Below are positions 17,901 through 26,134 of a DNA stretch of 64,000 bases, one piece after another. Where the stretch lies: positions 1,550,001 to 1,614,000 of the forward strand of contig NZ_JAUSXB010000001.1 of assembly GCF_030823375.1 (NCBI RefSeq), written 5' to 3'. Source of the stretch: Pseudarthrobacter siccitolerans. GTDB taxonomy: Bacteria > Actinomycetota > Actinomycetes > Actinomycetales > Micrococcaceae. A program made the position numbers and the translations under genes. Every line of letters starts with the position of its first letter. The stretch's first letter is position 1. The notes beneath the pieces are model-generated. The model was not told the origin of the DNA. It made no database searches and worked only from the letters and a program-made list of their open reading frames with translations.

Positions 17901-18575
17901 CTAGCCGGTCAAGGCCGTGTCGTCGTGGGCAGCGCCAACAGGCTTGGATTCGGGTGAGCCGCGCTGGCGGAGGTAGATGGAGAGGACCACCATGGACCCG
18001 ACGGCGAGGAATTCCGACTGCCAGTTCTGCAGGGTGCGGTTCCAGAACTCTGCAGACGTCACGTACTCGGTCCAGGAAACGGGCTGCTGGAAGTTCCTGA
18101 GCTGCTCCTCGTTGTAGGCGCTGTTGCCCGCTATGGACTGGACCAGCCAGCACAGGACGAAGATCAGCCCCATGGTGGTCCCTAGAGAATTCGAAAAGAC
18201 CGTGCGGCGCCAGCCGGCGGCCTTTGCCCAGGCCGGCGATTTCTCGTTGCTGTACTCGCCCACCAGCTGGTCTTTGTCGGATTCGGTTCCGGGCTCGTCC
18301 AGTTCCTTTGATTCGGGTGATCCTCTCTGGACCAGCCAGACCGTGGCAAGGATGTAGAGCAGGAACTGGAGGTATTCGGACTGCCAGTTTTCCGAGACGT
18401 CCACCGCAAAGTGGGAGGAGGTGAGGTACTGGCCCAGGCTGATTTCCTCGAGTCCGTTCGCGAGCTGTTCCTCGTTGAAGAGGGCATGGCCGGTCAGGCC
18501 CTGCCCCAGGAGGGCCAGGAGGAAGATCAGCCCGAAGAAGAGGCTCAGTCCGTTGTTCCGCAATGCTTTTTTCAC
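17901..18575 (-). CDS. DUF6766-like membrane protein
   Basis: 224 residues built as an internal duplication: each half has a TM helix (FGLIFLLALLGQGLTGHALFN; GLIFVLCWLVQSIAGNSAYN), then EEQL, ENWQSEYLQFLLYI / QNWQSEFLAVGSMV, and ends at RQRGSPESK. I match this to DUF6766 by memory of the fold; biochemical role unknown. The GTG start at 18575 has AGGAGG 5 nt upstream. It is the last gene of the run 19698-17901 and sits 9 bp after the 27-residue ORF. Confidence 0.8.
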   Translation of the reverse strand: MKKALRNNGLSLFFGLIFLLALLGQGLTGHALFNEEQLANGLEEISLGQYLTSSHFAVDVSENWQSEYLQFLLYILATVWLVQRGSPESKELDEPGTESDKDQLVGEYSNEKSPAWAKAAGWRRTVFSNSLGTTMGLIFVLCWLVQSIAGNSAYNEEQLRNFQQPVSWTEYVTSAEFWNRTLQNWQSEFLAVGSMVVLSIYLRQRGSPESKPVGAAHDDTALTG

Positions 18576-18584
18576 CGCTTCCTC

Positions 18585-18668
18585 CTATCCGTGGACGAGT
18601 CCGACGACGGCCATGTAGGCCAGTCCGCCGAAAATCAGGATCAGGTACAGGGCAAAACTCCAACGCAT
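18585..18668 (-). CDS. 27-residue single-span membrane peptide
   Basis: The frame reads MRWSFALYLILIFGG, continues with LAYMAVVGLV and ends HG before TAG. It is one hydrophobic helix with an N-terminal Arg. GGGAGG lies 9 nt before the ATG, the frame starts 2 nt after the stop of the lipoprotein gene, and its own stop overlaps the AGGAGG of the DUF6766 gene. The tight packing with no other use for this gap argues that it is a real gene missed by length cut-offs. It may be a subunit or regulator of the neighbouring membrane protein. Confidence 0.7.
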   Translation of the reverse strand: MRWSFALYLILIFGGLAYMAVVGLVHG

Positions 18669-18670
18669 GA

Positions 18671-19108
18671 CTAGTTGCCTCCCACTTCACAGTTGTAGGG
18701 CGCGTCACCGTTCGGTGTGCACCCGGCTGCCGTGACCTTCCAGCCGCCTCCCGCAGCAGCCAGGAAGACTGCATCGTGCTCAAATTCCACAAAGGCGGCG
18801 CGCCCGTATATTTCGGTGCGCGTCACCGTTCCCGGCTCCTGGATCTGCAGGTTCCCCAGGTGGTCCTCGCAGGAACTCTCCTGTTCCTGGGCTGTCTTCC
18901 CGCGCGTATCGGATTGCAGCATGGCGCAGGCGGCGGACCAGTCGGACCGGCTCAGGTCCTGGTGGAATTCCTGCGCCGCATCGGCAGGGGCAGCTCCGTC
19001 GGGGGCGCAGCCGGATACGGCGAGCAGGGCAGCGATGCCTGCCACGGTCACAACGTAAGTGCCGGGCCTGCCAACTGTCCGGGCGTCGGATCTGGTTCTA
19101 CTTCGCAT
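18671..19108 (-). CDS. predicted lipoprotein, unknown function
   Basis: 145 residues from ATG 19108 (GGAAGGAG upstream). The N-terminal hydrophobic stretch VVTVAGIAALLAVSGC ends in a lipobox-like VSGC, so the Cys is probably lipidated and the protein is anchored outside the membrane. Further Cys residues (ACAM, SCED, GCTP, NCEV) could form two disulfides. It lies 65 bp after the HPP gene and immediately before the 27-residue peptide. No domain recognised. Confidence 0.7.
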   Translation of the reverse strand: MRSRTRSDARTVGRPGTYVVTVAGIAALLAVSGCAPDGAAPADAAQEFHQDLSRSDWSAACAMLQSDTRGKTAQEQESSCEDHLGNLQIQEPGTVTRTEIYGRAAFVEFEHDAVFLAAAGGGWKVTAAGCTPNGDAPYNCEVGGN

Positions 19109-19173
19109 GCTTCTCCTTCCCAACTGCCAGTTTTTGGATGTTCCAGACCCGGCGTGGATTCCCGGCTGGACCA

Positions 19174-19698
19174 TCAGCCTTTCTCCTGTCCCGGGCGCAC
19201 TCCGAAAAGGACGTTCAGCCCCCAGCCCACCGCGGTGATGAGCACGATGGCCCCGGCCATGGCCGCCAGTTCCGCGGGGCTGGTCAAGATGCCCAGGCTC
19301 ACGATCAGGGTGGTTGCCCCTGCTGGTGGGTGCGGCGTCTTCAGCAGTGTGAGCACCAGCGTGGTCAGCGCCACGGACAATGCCCCGGCCAGCAGGAATG
19401 CGGGGTTAAGTCCGGCCAGGGGCGCCGGCGGGCGGTCCTGCAGACCGAAGGCATAAAGCATGGCGACGCCGGCCACCAGCCCAACGCCGTGGCCGGCGAG
19501 GGTATTGACGGGCCGCGAGGCCTGCTGGGACGGGGACTCGAAGAACAGCATCACTGTGGGCCCCAGGCTGGGGAACAGCCAGGGCTGGCGGAGCGCCAGC
19601 CCCACCGCTCCGGCGGCCGCCAGCACCACCAGCGACAGCACGGCAGCGTATATGGCCGCACCGGGGCGGCTCTTGGTCAGGCGGGAAACGTCGGTCAC
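19174..19698 (-). CDS. HPP-family integral membrane protein
   Basis: 174 residues with four or five TM helices and the family-defining motif LKTPHPPAGATTL (HPP), plus WLFPSLGPTVMLFFESP. HPP proteins have been linked to nitrite transport in plants and cyanobacteria, which fits the nitrate-reductase-like enzyme upstream, but that function here is inference. It begins 42 nt after the 153-residue gene. Confidence 0.88.
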   Translation of the reverse strand: MTDVSRLTKSRPGAAIYAAVLSLVVLAAAGAVGLALRQPWLFPSLGPTVMLFFESPSQQASRPVNTLAGHGVGLVAGVAMLYAFGLQDRPPAPLAGLNPAFLLAGALSVALTTLVLTLLKTPHPPAGATTLIVSLGILTSPAELAAMAGAIVLITAVGWGLNVLFGVRPGQEKG

Positions 19699-19739
19699 AG
19701 GGCACCTCCTCTAGGTACGGTCCAGGGCATGTTCTGTGC

Positions 19740-20201
19740 TTACTCGGCGACGATCAGGGCCTGGGGCGCGGCTTGTTTCATGCGGGTGGACAGCCACTCG
19801 AGCTGGGTTTTTGTCTCGCCCTCACAGCGGGTGACCACGGCGAGGAGATCCGCGTCGCGTAAACCCTGGGCGGCCTGCTTGACGGCGGTCCACGTGATGT
19901 CCACGAGGGAACCCAGCAGGTAGAGGTCCTGCAGGTCCCGCAGCAATCCCACCGCCCCCGAGCGGGTGCTGGACAGGCCGTCCGCATGCAGCCGCTCGGG
20001 CTCGTCGTCCTTTTCAACCTCGCCGTAGCGCTCCACTATGGGCTGCAGGGCCTGCTCGTGCTTTTCGCACTGATCCGCCAGGGACCGGCACAGGAAATAC
20101 ACGTCCGGCTCATCGCCGTGGCCGTCGGCCACCTGCCGGAAGGATTCGGCCAGGGTGTGTTCGGAGCGGTGGAGCAGCCCCAGGTAGATGGGAAGCTTCA
20201 T
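19740..20201 (-). CDS. hypothetical all-helical partner of the molybdopterin enzyme
   Basis: 153 residues, predicted helical bundle with ferritin-like spacing of Glu/His (SEHTLAESFRQV, DQCEKHEQALQPIVERYGE, CEGETKTQLEWLSTRMKQA). The ATG overlaps the molybdopterin oxidoreductase stop by 4 nt, so it is translated with it and may be a chaperone or small subunit. No named domain recognised. Confidence 0.75.
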   Translation of the reverse strand: MKLPIYLGLLHRSEHTLAESFRQVADGHGDEPDVYFLCRSLADQCEKHEQALQPIVERYGEVEKDDEPERLHADGLSSTRSGAVGLLRDLQDLYLLGSLVDITWTAVKQAAQGLRDADLLAVVTRCEGETKTQLEWLSTRMKQAAPQALIVAE

Positions 20202-22690
20202 GGCCTTTCCTCCTCCTTGGGGGCCACAGCCGGCGGTTCAGTGGGGGTAATCGTCTCACTCACTTCACTGGCTGCCCCGCCCACCGTTGCGGGCACCCGG
20301 CCTGCACGGGCGGGACGGGATGCGGTGGTGGTGGGCGCTGGTGCCGGGCCGGTGGCGTCACTGACTTTCGTGACCCGCACCGCGGCGGTCTTGTAAACGG
20401 GCTGCTTCGATACCGGGTCCCACTCGGTCAAGGTCAGTTCATTGGCCGCCCGCGGGCGCTGCTGCGGATCGGCGTCGGTGGGGTCCGCAATGTCCCAATA
20501 CCCGTAGTGGAAGGGTGCAAAGACAGTGCCGGTACGGATGTTGGCGATCCGCACCGGGGCGAAGAGGTGGCCGCGGCGGGATTCGACCCGTACCACGTCG
20601 CCCTCCCCCAACCCCAGCGCACCGGCATCGCTCTCCGCCATCTCCACCCACATGGCCGGGGCAGCATCCTGCAGCTGCGGCGAGCGGCCCGTCTTGGTGC
20701 GGGTATGGAAGTGGTAGGCCGTCCGGCCCGTGGTGTAGCGGAAGGGGTACTCGCCGTCGGGGGTTTCGTGCGCGCCCTGGTACGCCGCTGTTTTGAAGAT
20801 GGCACGCCCGTTCGGTGCCATAGCTTTGTACGCCTGCTCCCCCACGGTGGCTCCGGTGGTGAGGTCGTGGCCGTATTCTTCGGCGACATCGGCGTGGGTG
20901 GGAAAGACCCCGTCCCCGTACAACCGGTCTGTACCGTTCGGGTGTTCCTCGTTGACCGGCCAAGGGATGCCGCTTCCGCCACGCAGCCGCTCATAACTGA
21001 GGCCGGTGTAGTCGCACAGCCGGCCTTTGCTGCACTCGCGCCAGGCGTTGAATCCGTCCTCAGGGCCTTCCCAGTCCAGCAGCGGACGGCCGGAGTTGGT
21101 GCGGAAGTCCATCCGCCGGGAGTAGTCCAGGAAAATCTGGAGGTCGCTGCGGGCCTGGCCGGGCGGTTCCACTGCCTGCTCGGACAGGTGGACAGTGCGG
21201 TTAACGTTGGTGAACGTCCCGGTCTTTTCCCCCCAGGCGGCAGCAGGGAGGACCACGTCGGCATACTTGGTTGTCTCGGTCAGGTAGAGGTCCTGCACCA
21301 CCAGGAAGAGCTCTGGTTTGGCCAGGATTTCGCGGATCCGGGGCAGCTGCGGCATCGACACGGCAGGATTGGTGGCGGAGATCCACAGGAACTTGATGGA
21401 GCCCTGCTCGGCGTAACGGAAGATCTGCGCTGCGTGGGTGGGCGGGGCCCAGTGCGGGATAACGAGTTCGTCCACGTCCCACAGCTCGGCCAGCTGTTTG
21501 ATGTGCTCGGAATTCTCCCAATTGCGAAAGCCCGGCAGATCGCCGTCGGCCCCTGCCTCGCGGGTGTTCTGGGCGGTGGGTTGGCCGTTCATCTGCAGGA
21601 TTCCGCAGCCTGGCTTGCCGATCATGCCGCGCAGCAGGTGCAGGTTGTTGACCTGGCAGGACGAGGCGGTGGCCTGGGCGGACTGGTAGAAGCCCTGCAG
21701 CACCGTGGAGAGTACCCGCTGCGAGGTCCCGAAAATCCGGGCCGCTTCCACCACCGCGGCCGCATCCACTCCACATTCGGCCGCAACGGCCTCCGGTGTC
21801 CAGGCCTCGATTTTGTCCGCCAGATCCTCGAAGCGGAGCGTATGCGCGGCGATGTAGTCCTGATCAATCCACCCGTTGCGGATCACTTCGCGGAGCAGTC
21901 CGTGCATCAGTGCCAGGTTGGTGCCCGGCCGTACGGGCAGGTGAACGTCGGCGTGCCGGGCCACTTCGGTGGAGCGCGGGTCCACACACACCACCAACGG
22001 TTTGTTGGGCCCGGAGATCCGGTCCAGGACCCGGGCCCACAGCACCGTCTGGGTCTCGGCCATGTTATGGCCGTAGAGGAAGATCGCGTCGCACTCGTCG
22101 ATGTCCGTGTAGCTGCCGGGCTGCCCGTCCGAGCCGAAGGACTCCTTCATCGCTGCCGCGGCCGTGGCCGTGCACAGCCGCGTGTTCCCGTCCATGTGCG
22201 GGGTCCCGAGTCCGGCCTTGCCGATGATGCCCAGGGCGTAGTACTCCTCCAGGAACAGCTGGCCGGACGTGTAGAAGCCGTGGCTCAGCGGCCCCTTCTC
22301 GTCCAGCAATGCCTTGCTGCGGGAAACGATCCGGTCCATGGCGGTGTCCCAGTCGGTCTCCACGAGTTCCCCGTTTTCGCGGATCAGGGGCCGGGTCAGC
22401 CTGTCCTTGTTGCTGACCCCCTGCCAGGAGGCGAAGAGTCCCTTGGGACCGAGCCGGCCGTGGTTGACCACATCGATCGCCCGGCCCCTGACGCCCACCA
22501 TGGTGCCGTCCTTGACGGCGATGTCGATGCCGCAGCCGTTGCTGCATAGGACACAAGCGGACTGTACCCACCGGTCCACGTTCTGCTCGGTCAGCCCGGT
22601 GGCGAGGACCTGGTCCACCCGAACGGGCCACCGCTCCCCCCGGGCAAATGGCGTACGGGTCCCCCAGATGTCAGCGATCCGGTCCACCAT
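20198..22690 (-). CDS. molybdopterin oxidoreductase, nitrate reductase/formate dehydrogenase-like catalytic subunit
   Basis: 830 residues from ATG 22690 (GAAAGGA 9 nt upstream; an ATG at 22717 has its AAGGA too close). Domains in order: an N-terminal Fe-S segment, two molybdopterin domains and the C-terminal MopB dinucleotide-binding domain (PFRYTTGRTAYHFHTRTKTG). The Mo ligand is probably Cys173 in TRLCTATAAAAMKESFG, as in NapA/NasA. The 4Fe-4S motif has C46, C49 and C53, but the fourth position is Gly81 in GRLGPKG where most relatives have Cys. The C-terminal tail (residues about 780-830) is Ala/Pro/Thr-rich. No Tat signal, so cytoplasmic. The substrate is uncertain; CO2/formate or nitrate are possible. 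Confidence 0.87.
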   Translation of the reverse strand: MVDRIADIWGTRTPFARGERWPVRVDQVLATGLTEQNVDRWVQSACVLCSNGCGIDIAVKDGTMVGVRGRAIDVVNHGRLGPKGLFASWQGVSNKDRLTRPLIRENGELVETDWDTAMDRIVSRSKALLDEKGPLSHGFYTSGQLFLEEYYALGIIGKAGLGTPHMDGNTRLCTATAAAAMKESFGSDGQPGSYTDIDECDAIFLYGHNMAETQTVLWARVLDRISGPNKPLVVCVDPRSTEVARHADVHLPVRPGTNLALMHGLLREVIRNGWIDQDYIAAHTLRFEDLADKIEAWTPEAVAAECGVDAAAVVEAARIFGTSQRVLSTVLQGFYQSAQATASSCQVNNLHLLRGMIGKPGCGILQMNGQPTAQNTREAGADGDLPGFRNWENSEHIKQLAELWDVDELVIPHWAPPTHAAQIFRYAEQGSIKFLWISATNPAVSMPQLPRIREILAKPELFLVVQDLYLTETTKYADVVLPAAAWGEKTGTFTNVNRTVHLSEQAVEPPGQARSDLQIFLDYSRRMDFRTNSGRPLLDWEGPEDGFNAWRECSKGRLCDYTGLSYERLRGGSGIPWPVNEEHPNGTDRLYGDGVFPTHADVAEEYGHDLTTGATVGEQAYKAMAPNGRAIFKTAAYQGAHETPDGEYPFRYTTGRTAYHFHTRTKTGRSPQLQDAAPAMWVEMAESDAGALGLGEGDVVRVESRRGHLFAPVRIANIRTGTVFAPFHYGYWDIADPTDADPQQRPRAANELTLTEWDPVSKQPVYKTAAVRVTKVSDATGPAPAPTTTASRPARAGRVPATVGGAASEVSETITPTEPPAVAPKEEERP

Positions 22691-22765
22691 GGCCGTTTTT
22701 CCTTTCGTCCGGGACATCCTTGTCCGAGTTCCAACGCACCGCGGGTGACCGGTTGAAAGTACTGT

Positions 22766-22784
22766 TTACGCAGGTCAGCCGTAA
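22766..22784. promoter_or_regulatory. inverted repeat TTACG-N9-CGTAA in the divergent region
   Basis: Located between the molybdopterin gene start (22690) and the sensor kinase start (22950). Two 5-bp arms spaced by 9 bp could bind a dimeric regulator such as a Crp/Fnr or NarL-type protein. Short arms make it tentative. Confidence 0.25.
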
Positions 22785-22949
22785 GATCATCCCGTGATTG
22801 ACAGTAGCCTTACCATTCCGGCGAGTAAAGCACCGCCGCTTCCAGTGCTTACGTCACAGGAGAGATTTGTCCCGGAGATTCTTTTTCCAGATCGGGGCAG
22901 GCAGTAGGCTTCACGAATACTGACCTGTTGGGGCAGGGCTGGGGGAACA

Positions 22950-24629
22950 ATGTTTTTTAAGTGGCTCGCGCGCTACTTCCGCACGCTGGGGACCAGGGGC
23001 CGAACGGTCATGTTCCAGCTTCCGCTGTCCATCACCATGCTGCTGGTCCTCGTCCTGGCGGCGGTCCTGCACCCGGATTTCGAGTGGGCCGGACCATTCC
23101 CCTATACCTTGTGGGGCCATCTCGTCCTGCTGGCCGCCTGCGCCCTGGTGCCGTGGGAACGGTTTCCGAAACGGGCAACCCTCATCATCCCGGTGCTGGA
23201 CTGCCTCGCCATTGGCCTGTCCCGCGAAGCCGGCGACCAATACCTGGCCGTGCTCGGCTTCCTCCTGGTCTTTCCGGTCGTCTGGTTGTCCCACGGCCCG
23301 CAGCGCAGCGGGATAATCATTGCTGTGCTGGCTGCCTTCCTCAGCGTCGCGCTTCCGCCGGCAATCCTTGGCACGGGCTACACGAGCGCCTCCTTCATCC
23401 GGATTGTGCTGCTGCCGGTCATCCTGACAGCGATGGCAATTACCACCTATGGACTTGCCGAGGCCCTCCGCCAGCAGCGGCTCCTGCTGGAAAAACAGGA
23501 AGTCGAGGTCCGGCGGCTGCTGGCAGCCAGCGAGGACCGGGAGCAGCTGCTGGGCACCGTCATGGACACCGTCAGTGTCACGGTCTGCGCCCTCGACGAC
23601 AAAGGCCGCACCATCCTCACCAACCAACATCAGGCCAGTCACCCCGCCGGAGCCATCTGCGCGGAGCCACGTGCAGGTGACGGTCCAGGCCTACCGGTCT
23701 ACGGCATTGACCGGAAACAGCCCCTTCCCCCGGAGCGGCACCCACGCACCCGGGCGGCGCGAGGTGAGCCCTTTACCGATGAACTGGTGTGGATCGGCAG
23801 TGGAACCGGCCAGCGCGCATACTCGGCCACCTGCAGGCTGATCAGAACTCCGGACGGCCGGCATTACGGGGCTGTCCTGGCCCTAACCGACGTCACCGCA
23901 CTTGTTGAGGCGCTCTCTGCCAAGGACCAGTTTGTCGCAAGTGTCTCCCATGAGCTCAGGACGCCGCTGACATCGATCCTGGGCTACCTGGCCCTGGCCA
24001 TGGATGACGACAGTCTTGATCCCGACGTCGAACATTGCCTGGGCGTGGCCAAACGCAACGCTGAGCGCCTGCTGACCCTGGTGGGCGACCTGCTCACCAC
24101 AGCCTCCGGCACAGTGACCGTCACTCCCCGCCCGGCTGACCTGGCCGAAGTTGCCGCGCAGAGTGTTGAAGCCGCCCGTCCCCGGGCCAAGGCCGGAGGC
24201 GTCACCGTGCACCTGCAAGCAGAAGGTCCGGCCACCGGGCGCTTCGACCCTGACCGGCTGGGGCAGGCGATAGACAACCTGGTGTCGAACGCCATCAAAT
24301 ACACTCCTTCCGGCGGTTCTGTCACAGTCCGCGTCAGCACCAGCGGACAGAATCTCACCTGCGAGGTGGCCGATACCGGAGCCGGGATGACCGAGGAAGA
24401 TCTGGCCCAGGCGTTCACCCGCTTCTTCCGCACCGCCAAAGCCCACTCCTCCGCCATTCCCGGCGCCGGCCTGGGACTCGCGATCACCAGGGCCATCATC
24501 GAAAACCACCGGGGAAGCATCACCCTCACGAGCACCCACGGAAAAGGAACCACTGCAACAATCACGCTGCCGGACGCGGACGTCGTGGCCCGCCCCCTGG
24601 TTTCTGCCCGGGACAGTTCCACAACTTGA
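22950..24629 (+). CDS. membrane sensor histidine kinase (orphan)
   Basis: 559 residues: six hydrophobic helices up to about residue 165, a coiled linker (QQRLLLEKQEVEVRRLL), a divergent PAS-like segment (about 195-320), HisKA with H334 in SVSHELRTPL, and an HATPase domain with N box DNLVSNAIKYTP, DTGAGM and GAGLGLAI. It autophosphorylates and passes phosphate to a response regulator, but no regulator gene is adjacent, so it is an orphan. Its stop codon lies inside a phased CTTGAG repeat array. Divergent from the molybdopterin operon; redox or membrane sensing is a guess. Confidence 0.88.
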   Translation: MFFKWLARYFRTLGTRGRTVMFQLPLSITMLLVLVLAAVLHPDFEWAGPFPYTLWGHLVLLAACALVPWERFPKRATLIIPVLDCLAIGLSREAGDQYLAVLGFLLVFPVVWLSHGPQRSGIIIAVLAAFLSVALPPAILGTGYTSASFIRIVLLPVILTAMAITTYGLAEALRQQRLLLEKQEVEVRRLLAASEDREQLLGTVMDTVSVTVCALDDKGRTILTNQHQASHPAGAICAEPRAGDGPGLPVYGIDRKQPLPPERHPRTRAARGEPFTDELVWIGSGTGQRAYSATCRLIRTPDGRHYGAVLALTDVTALVEALSAKDQFVASVSHELRTPLTSILGYLALAMDDDSLDPDVEHCLGVAKRNAERLLTLVGDLLTTASGTVTVTPRPADLAEVAAQSVEAARPRAKAGGVTVHLQAEGPATGRFDPDRLGQAIDNLVSNAIKYTPSGGSVTVRVSTSGQNLTCEVADTGAGMTEEDLAQAFTRFFRTAKAHSSAIPGAGLGLAITRAIIENHRGSITLTSTHGKGTTATITLPDADVVARPLVSARDSSTT

Positions 24630-24674
24630 GCCATTCTTGAGCAAGTCTTGATCGCACCTGCCCCGGCTCTTGAG
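24625..24674. promoter_or_regulatory. 11-bp phased CTTGAG array
   Basis: CTTGAG at 24625 and 24636, CTTGAT at 24647, a degenerate CTGCCC at 24658 and CTTGAG again at 24669: every unit starts exactly 11 bp after the last. One-turn-spaced direct repeats are the usual sites of OmpR/PhoB-type winged-helix regulators. The array overlaps the kinase stop codon and no plus-strand gene follows within 250 bp, so what it controls is unclear. Confidence 0.5.
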
Positions 24675-24788
24675 CAACGCCGTGCAGAGTATTCGGTGTA
24701 AGGCCTGAAGCGCGCGGCAACTGCAACTGGGATCTGGGCCCGGTAGCGCCAGGGCCTTAATTCGGAAACAACCGAAGGTCTTAGCGCT

Positions 24789-24816
24789 TGGCGGTGTCGA
24801 GAAGCCGGCACCGCCA
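24789..24816 (-). terminator. hairpin downstream of the CDF gene
   Basis: TGGCGGTG (24789-24796) pairs with CACCGCCA (24809-24816), loop 12 nt. It is 70 bp past the CDF stop on the minus strand and could end that transcript. The 24630-24886 stretch holds no gene I can support. Confidence 0.4.
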
Positions 24817-24886
24817 GGCGGATCTTTCACACCAGGGTTTCCGCAGCTGTGCCAGCCCGACTGGCTCCCGCAGCAAAGGAACGCTT

Positions 24887-25696
24887 CTACCGCTGGTCCG
24901 GTTCCCGTCCAAGCGTGAGGGCCACCGGAGCGGGTTTCGAATCCGATCCGCAGCCCGCACAGCACGCGGCGCCCCCTTCCGCTGCAGCAGGAGCTGACGG
25001 GAGCAGCCCGTAATCCATGCTTGCCGATGCGCAGCAGTCGTCACCTTCGCTGTGCTGCGCATCAGCGCCGGGGATGGTACAGCAGATATCGCCGCGCCAG
25101 GCGTTGATTCCTTCACGGACGGCAATGCCCGAGATCACCAGGGCGGCTCCGGCGTCGGCCCACCACCAGCCCAGGGTGCTGTTCAGGACCAGGCCCACCA
25201 GCAGGACGGCCGAGAGGTAGGTGCACAACAGCGTCTGCTTGGAGTCGGCAACGGCGGTCCGGGATCCGAGTTCCCGGCCCGCGCGGCGCTGCGCCCACGA
25301 CAGGACGGGCATGACCGCCAGGCTCAAGGCCGCGATGATGATCCCGGGAGTCGAATGCCGGGCCTCGCCACCGCCCGCCAGGGAACGCGCAGCGTCCCCG
25401 GCCACGAAAGCGGCAAGGGCGAAGAAGGAGACAGCGATAATCCGCAAGGTCAGATGTTCGCGCCGTTCCGGGTCTTTGGCCGAGAACTGCCACGACAGCG
25501 CCAGGGCTGACGTCACTTCGATCAGGGAATCCAGGCCGAACCCGATCAGGGCCGAGGAGTCGGCCACCCCGCCGGCCCAGAGCGCCACTGCCGCTTCGAT
25601 GACGTTATAAGTGATGGTCGCCGCGGCGAACAGCCGGATCCTGCGGGACAGGACGGCCCGCCGCTGCTGGAGGGGCGTCTGGAGCACGGCCGTCAT
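24887..25696 (-). CDS. cation diffusion facilitator (CDF) metal exporter
   Basis: 269 residues with about six TM helices; SSALIGFGLDSLIEVTSALAL is the CDF helix 2 with the Asp metal ligand. The C-terminus is rich in Cys and His (CCTIPGADAQHSEGDDCCASAS, CCAGCGSD) and replaces the usual cytoplasmic dimer domain, suggesting soft-metal binding (Cd, Pb, Zn). ATG 25696 overlaps the ArsR-type repressor stop by 4 nt, so the pair is a metal-inducible efflux operon. Confidence 0.88.
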   Translation of the reverse strand: MTAVLQTPLQQRRAVLSRRIRLFAAATITYNVIEAAVALWAGGVADSSALIGFGLDSLIEVTSALALSWQFSAKDPERREHLTLRIIAVSFFALAAFVAGDAARSLAGGGEARHSTPGIIIAALSLAVMPVLSWAQRRAGRELGSRTAVADSKQTLLCTYLSAVLLVGLVLNSTLGWWWADAGAALVISGIAVREGINAWRGDICCTIPGADAQHSEGDDCCASASMDYGLLPSAPAAAEGGAACCAGCGSDSKPAPVALTLGREPDQR

Positions 25697-26019
25697 GCGA
25701 GGCACGTCCCGTCAGGGGCGCAGCAGGACGGATCCACTGCCAGGACAACACCGAGCAGGTCCTTGATCGCGTGGCCCAGCCGGGCATCCGCGAGTTCATA
25801 CCGGGTCCTGCGTCCGTCCGCGACGGCTGCGACCAGGCCGCATCCGCGCAGGCACGTCAGATGGTTGGACATGCTTTGCCTGGACACGCCCAGGGCGTCC
25901 GCAAGATCTGACGGGTAGGACGGGACATCAGCGAGGGTCAGGAGAATCCGGGCCCGGGTGGGGTCTGAGACCGCGTAACCGAACCGGGCCAGCACGGGCG
26001 CCTGGGTGAGCGTTTCCAT
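25693..26019 (-). CDS. cmtR: ArsR/SmtB-family metal sensor, CmtR-like
   Basis: 108 residues from ATG 26019 (GAGGG upstream). Winged-helix fold with recognition helix GVSRQSMSNHLTCLRGCGLV. The two Cys in TCLRGCG and the C-terminal DPSCCAPDGTC correspond to the Cd/Pb-binding Cys set of Mycobacterium CmtR (two in the DNA-binding helix, one or more near the C-terminus). It should repress the CDF operon and release DNA on metal binding. An upstream ATG at 26034 lies inside the likely operator and is less plausible. Confidence 0.82.
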   Translation of the reverse strand: METLTQAPVLARFGYAVSDPTRARILLTLADVPSYPSDLADALGVSRQSMSNHLTCLRGCGLVAAVADGRRTRYELADARLGHAIKDLLGVVLAVDPSCCAPDGTCLA

Positions 26020-26032
26020 ACCCTCATAGTAC

Positions 26033-26046
26033 ATAGATGGATGTAT
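26033..26046. promoter_or_regulatory. candidate CmtR operator
   Basis: ATAGATGGATGTAT is an imperfect palindrome (10 of 14 positions symmetrical) immediately upstream of the repressor start, with ACAT-N6-ATGT embedded at 26031-26044. Position and AT-content suit an ArsR/SmtB-type operator over the promoter. Confidence 0.4.
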
Positions 26047-26134
26047 TCAAGCAATACTGTATCGAAATGCCGCAAGACACTTCTGCGCACTTCCGAGTAA
26101 AAACGCCGCGAGCCGGCAGCCCTAAAAACTACTT

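Noticed and set aside
20507..22549. 680-codon plus-strand frame
   Set aside because: Antisense to the molybdopterin oxidoreductase, which has clear motifs.
24630..24886. Possible small gene between the orphan kinase and the CDF gene
   Set aside because: Frames lack start signals; the stretch is better explained by regulatory repeats and a terminator hairpin.
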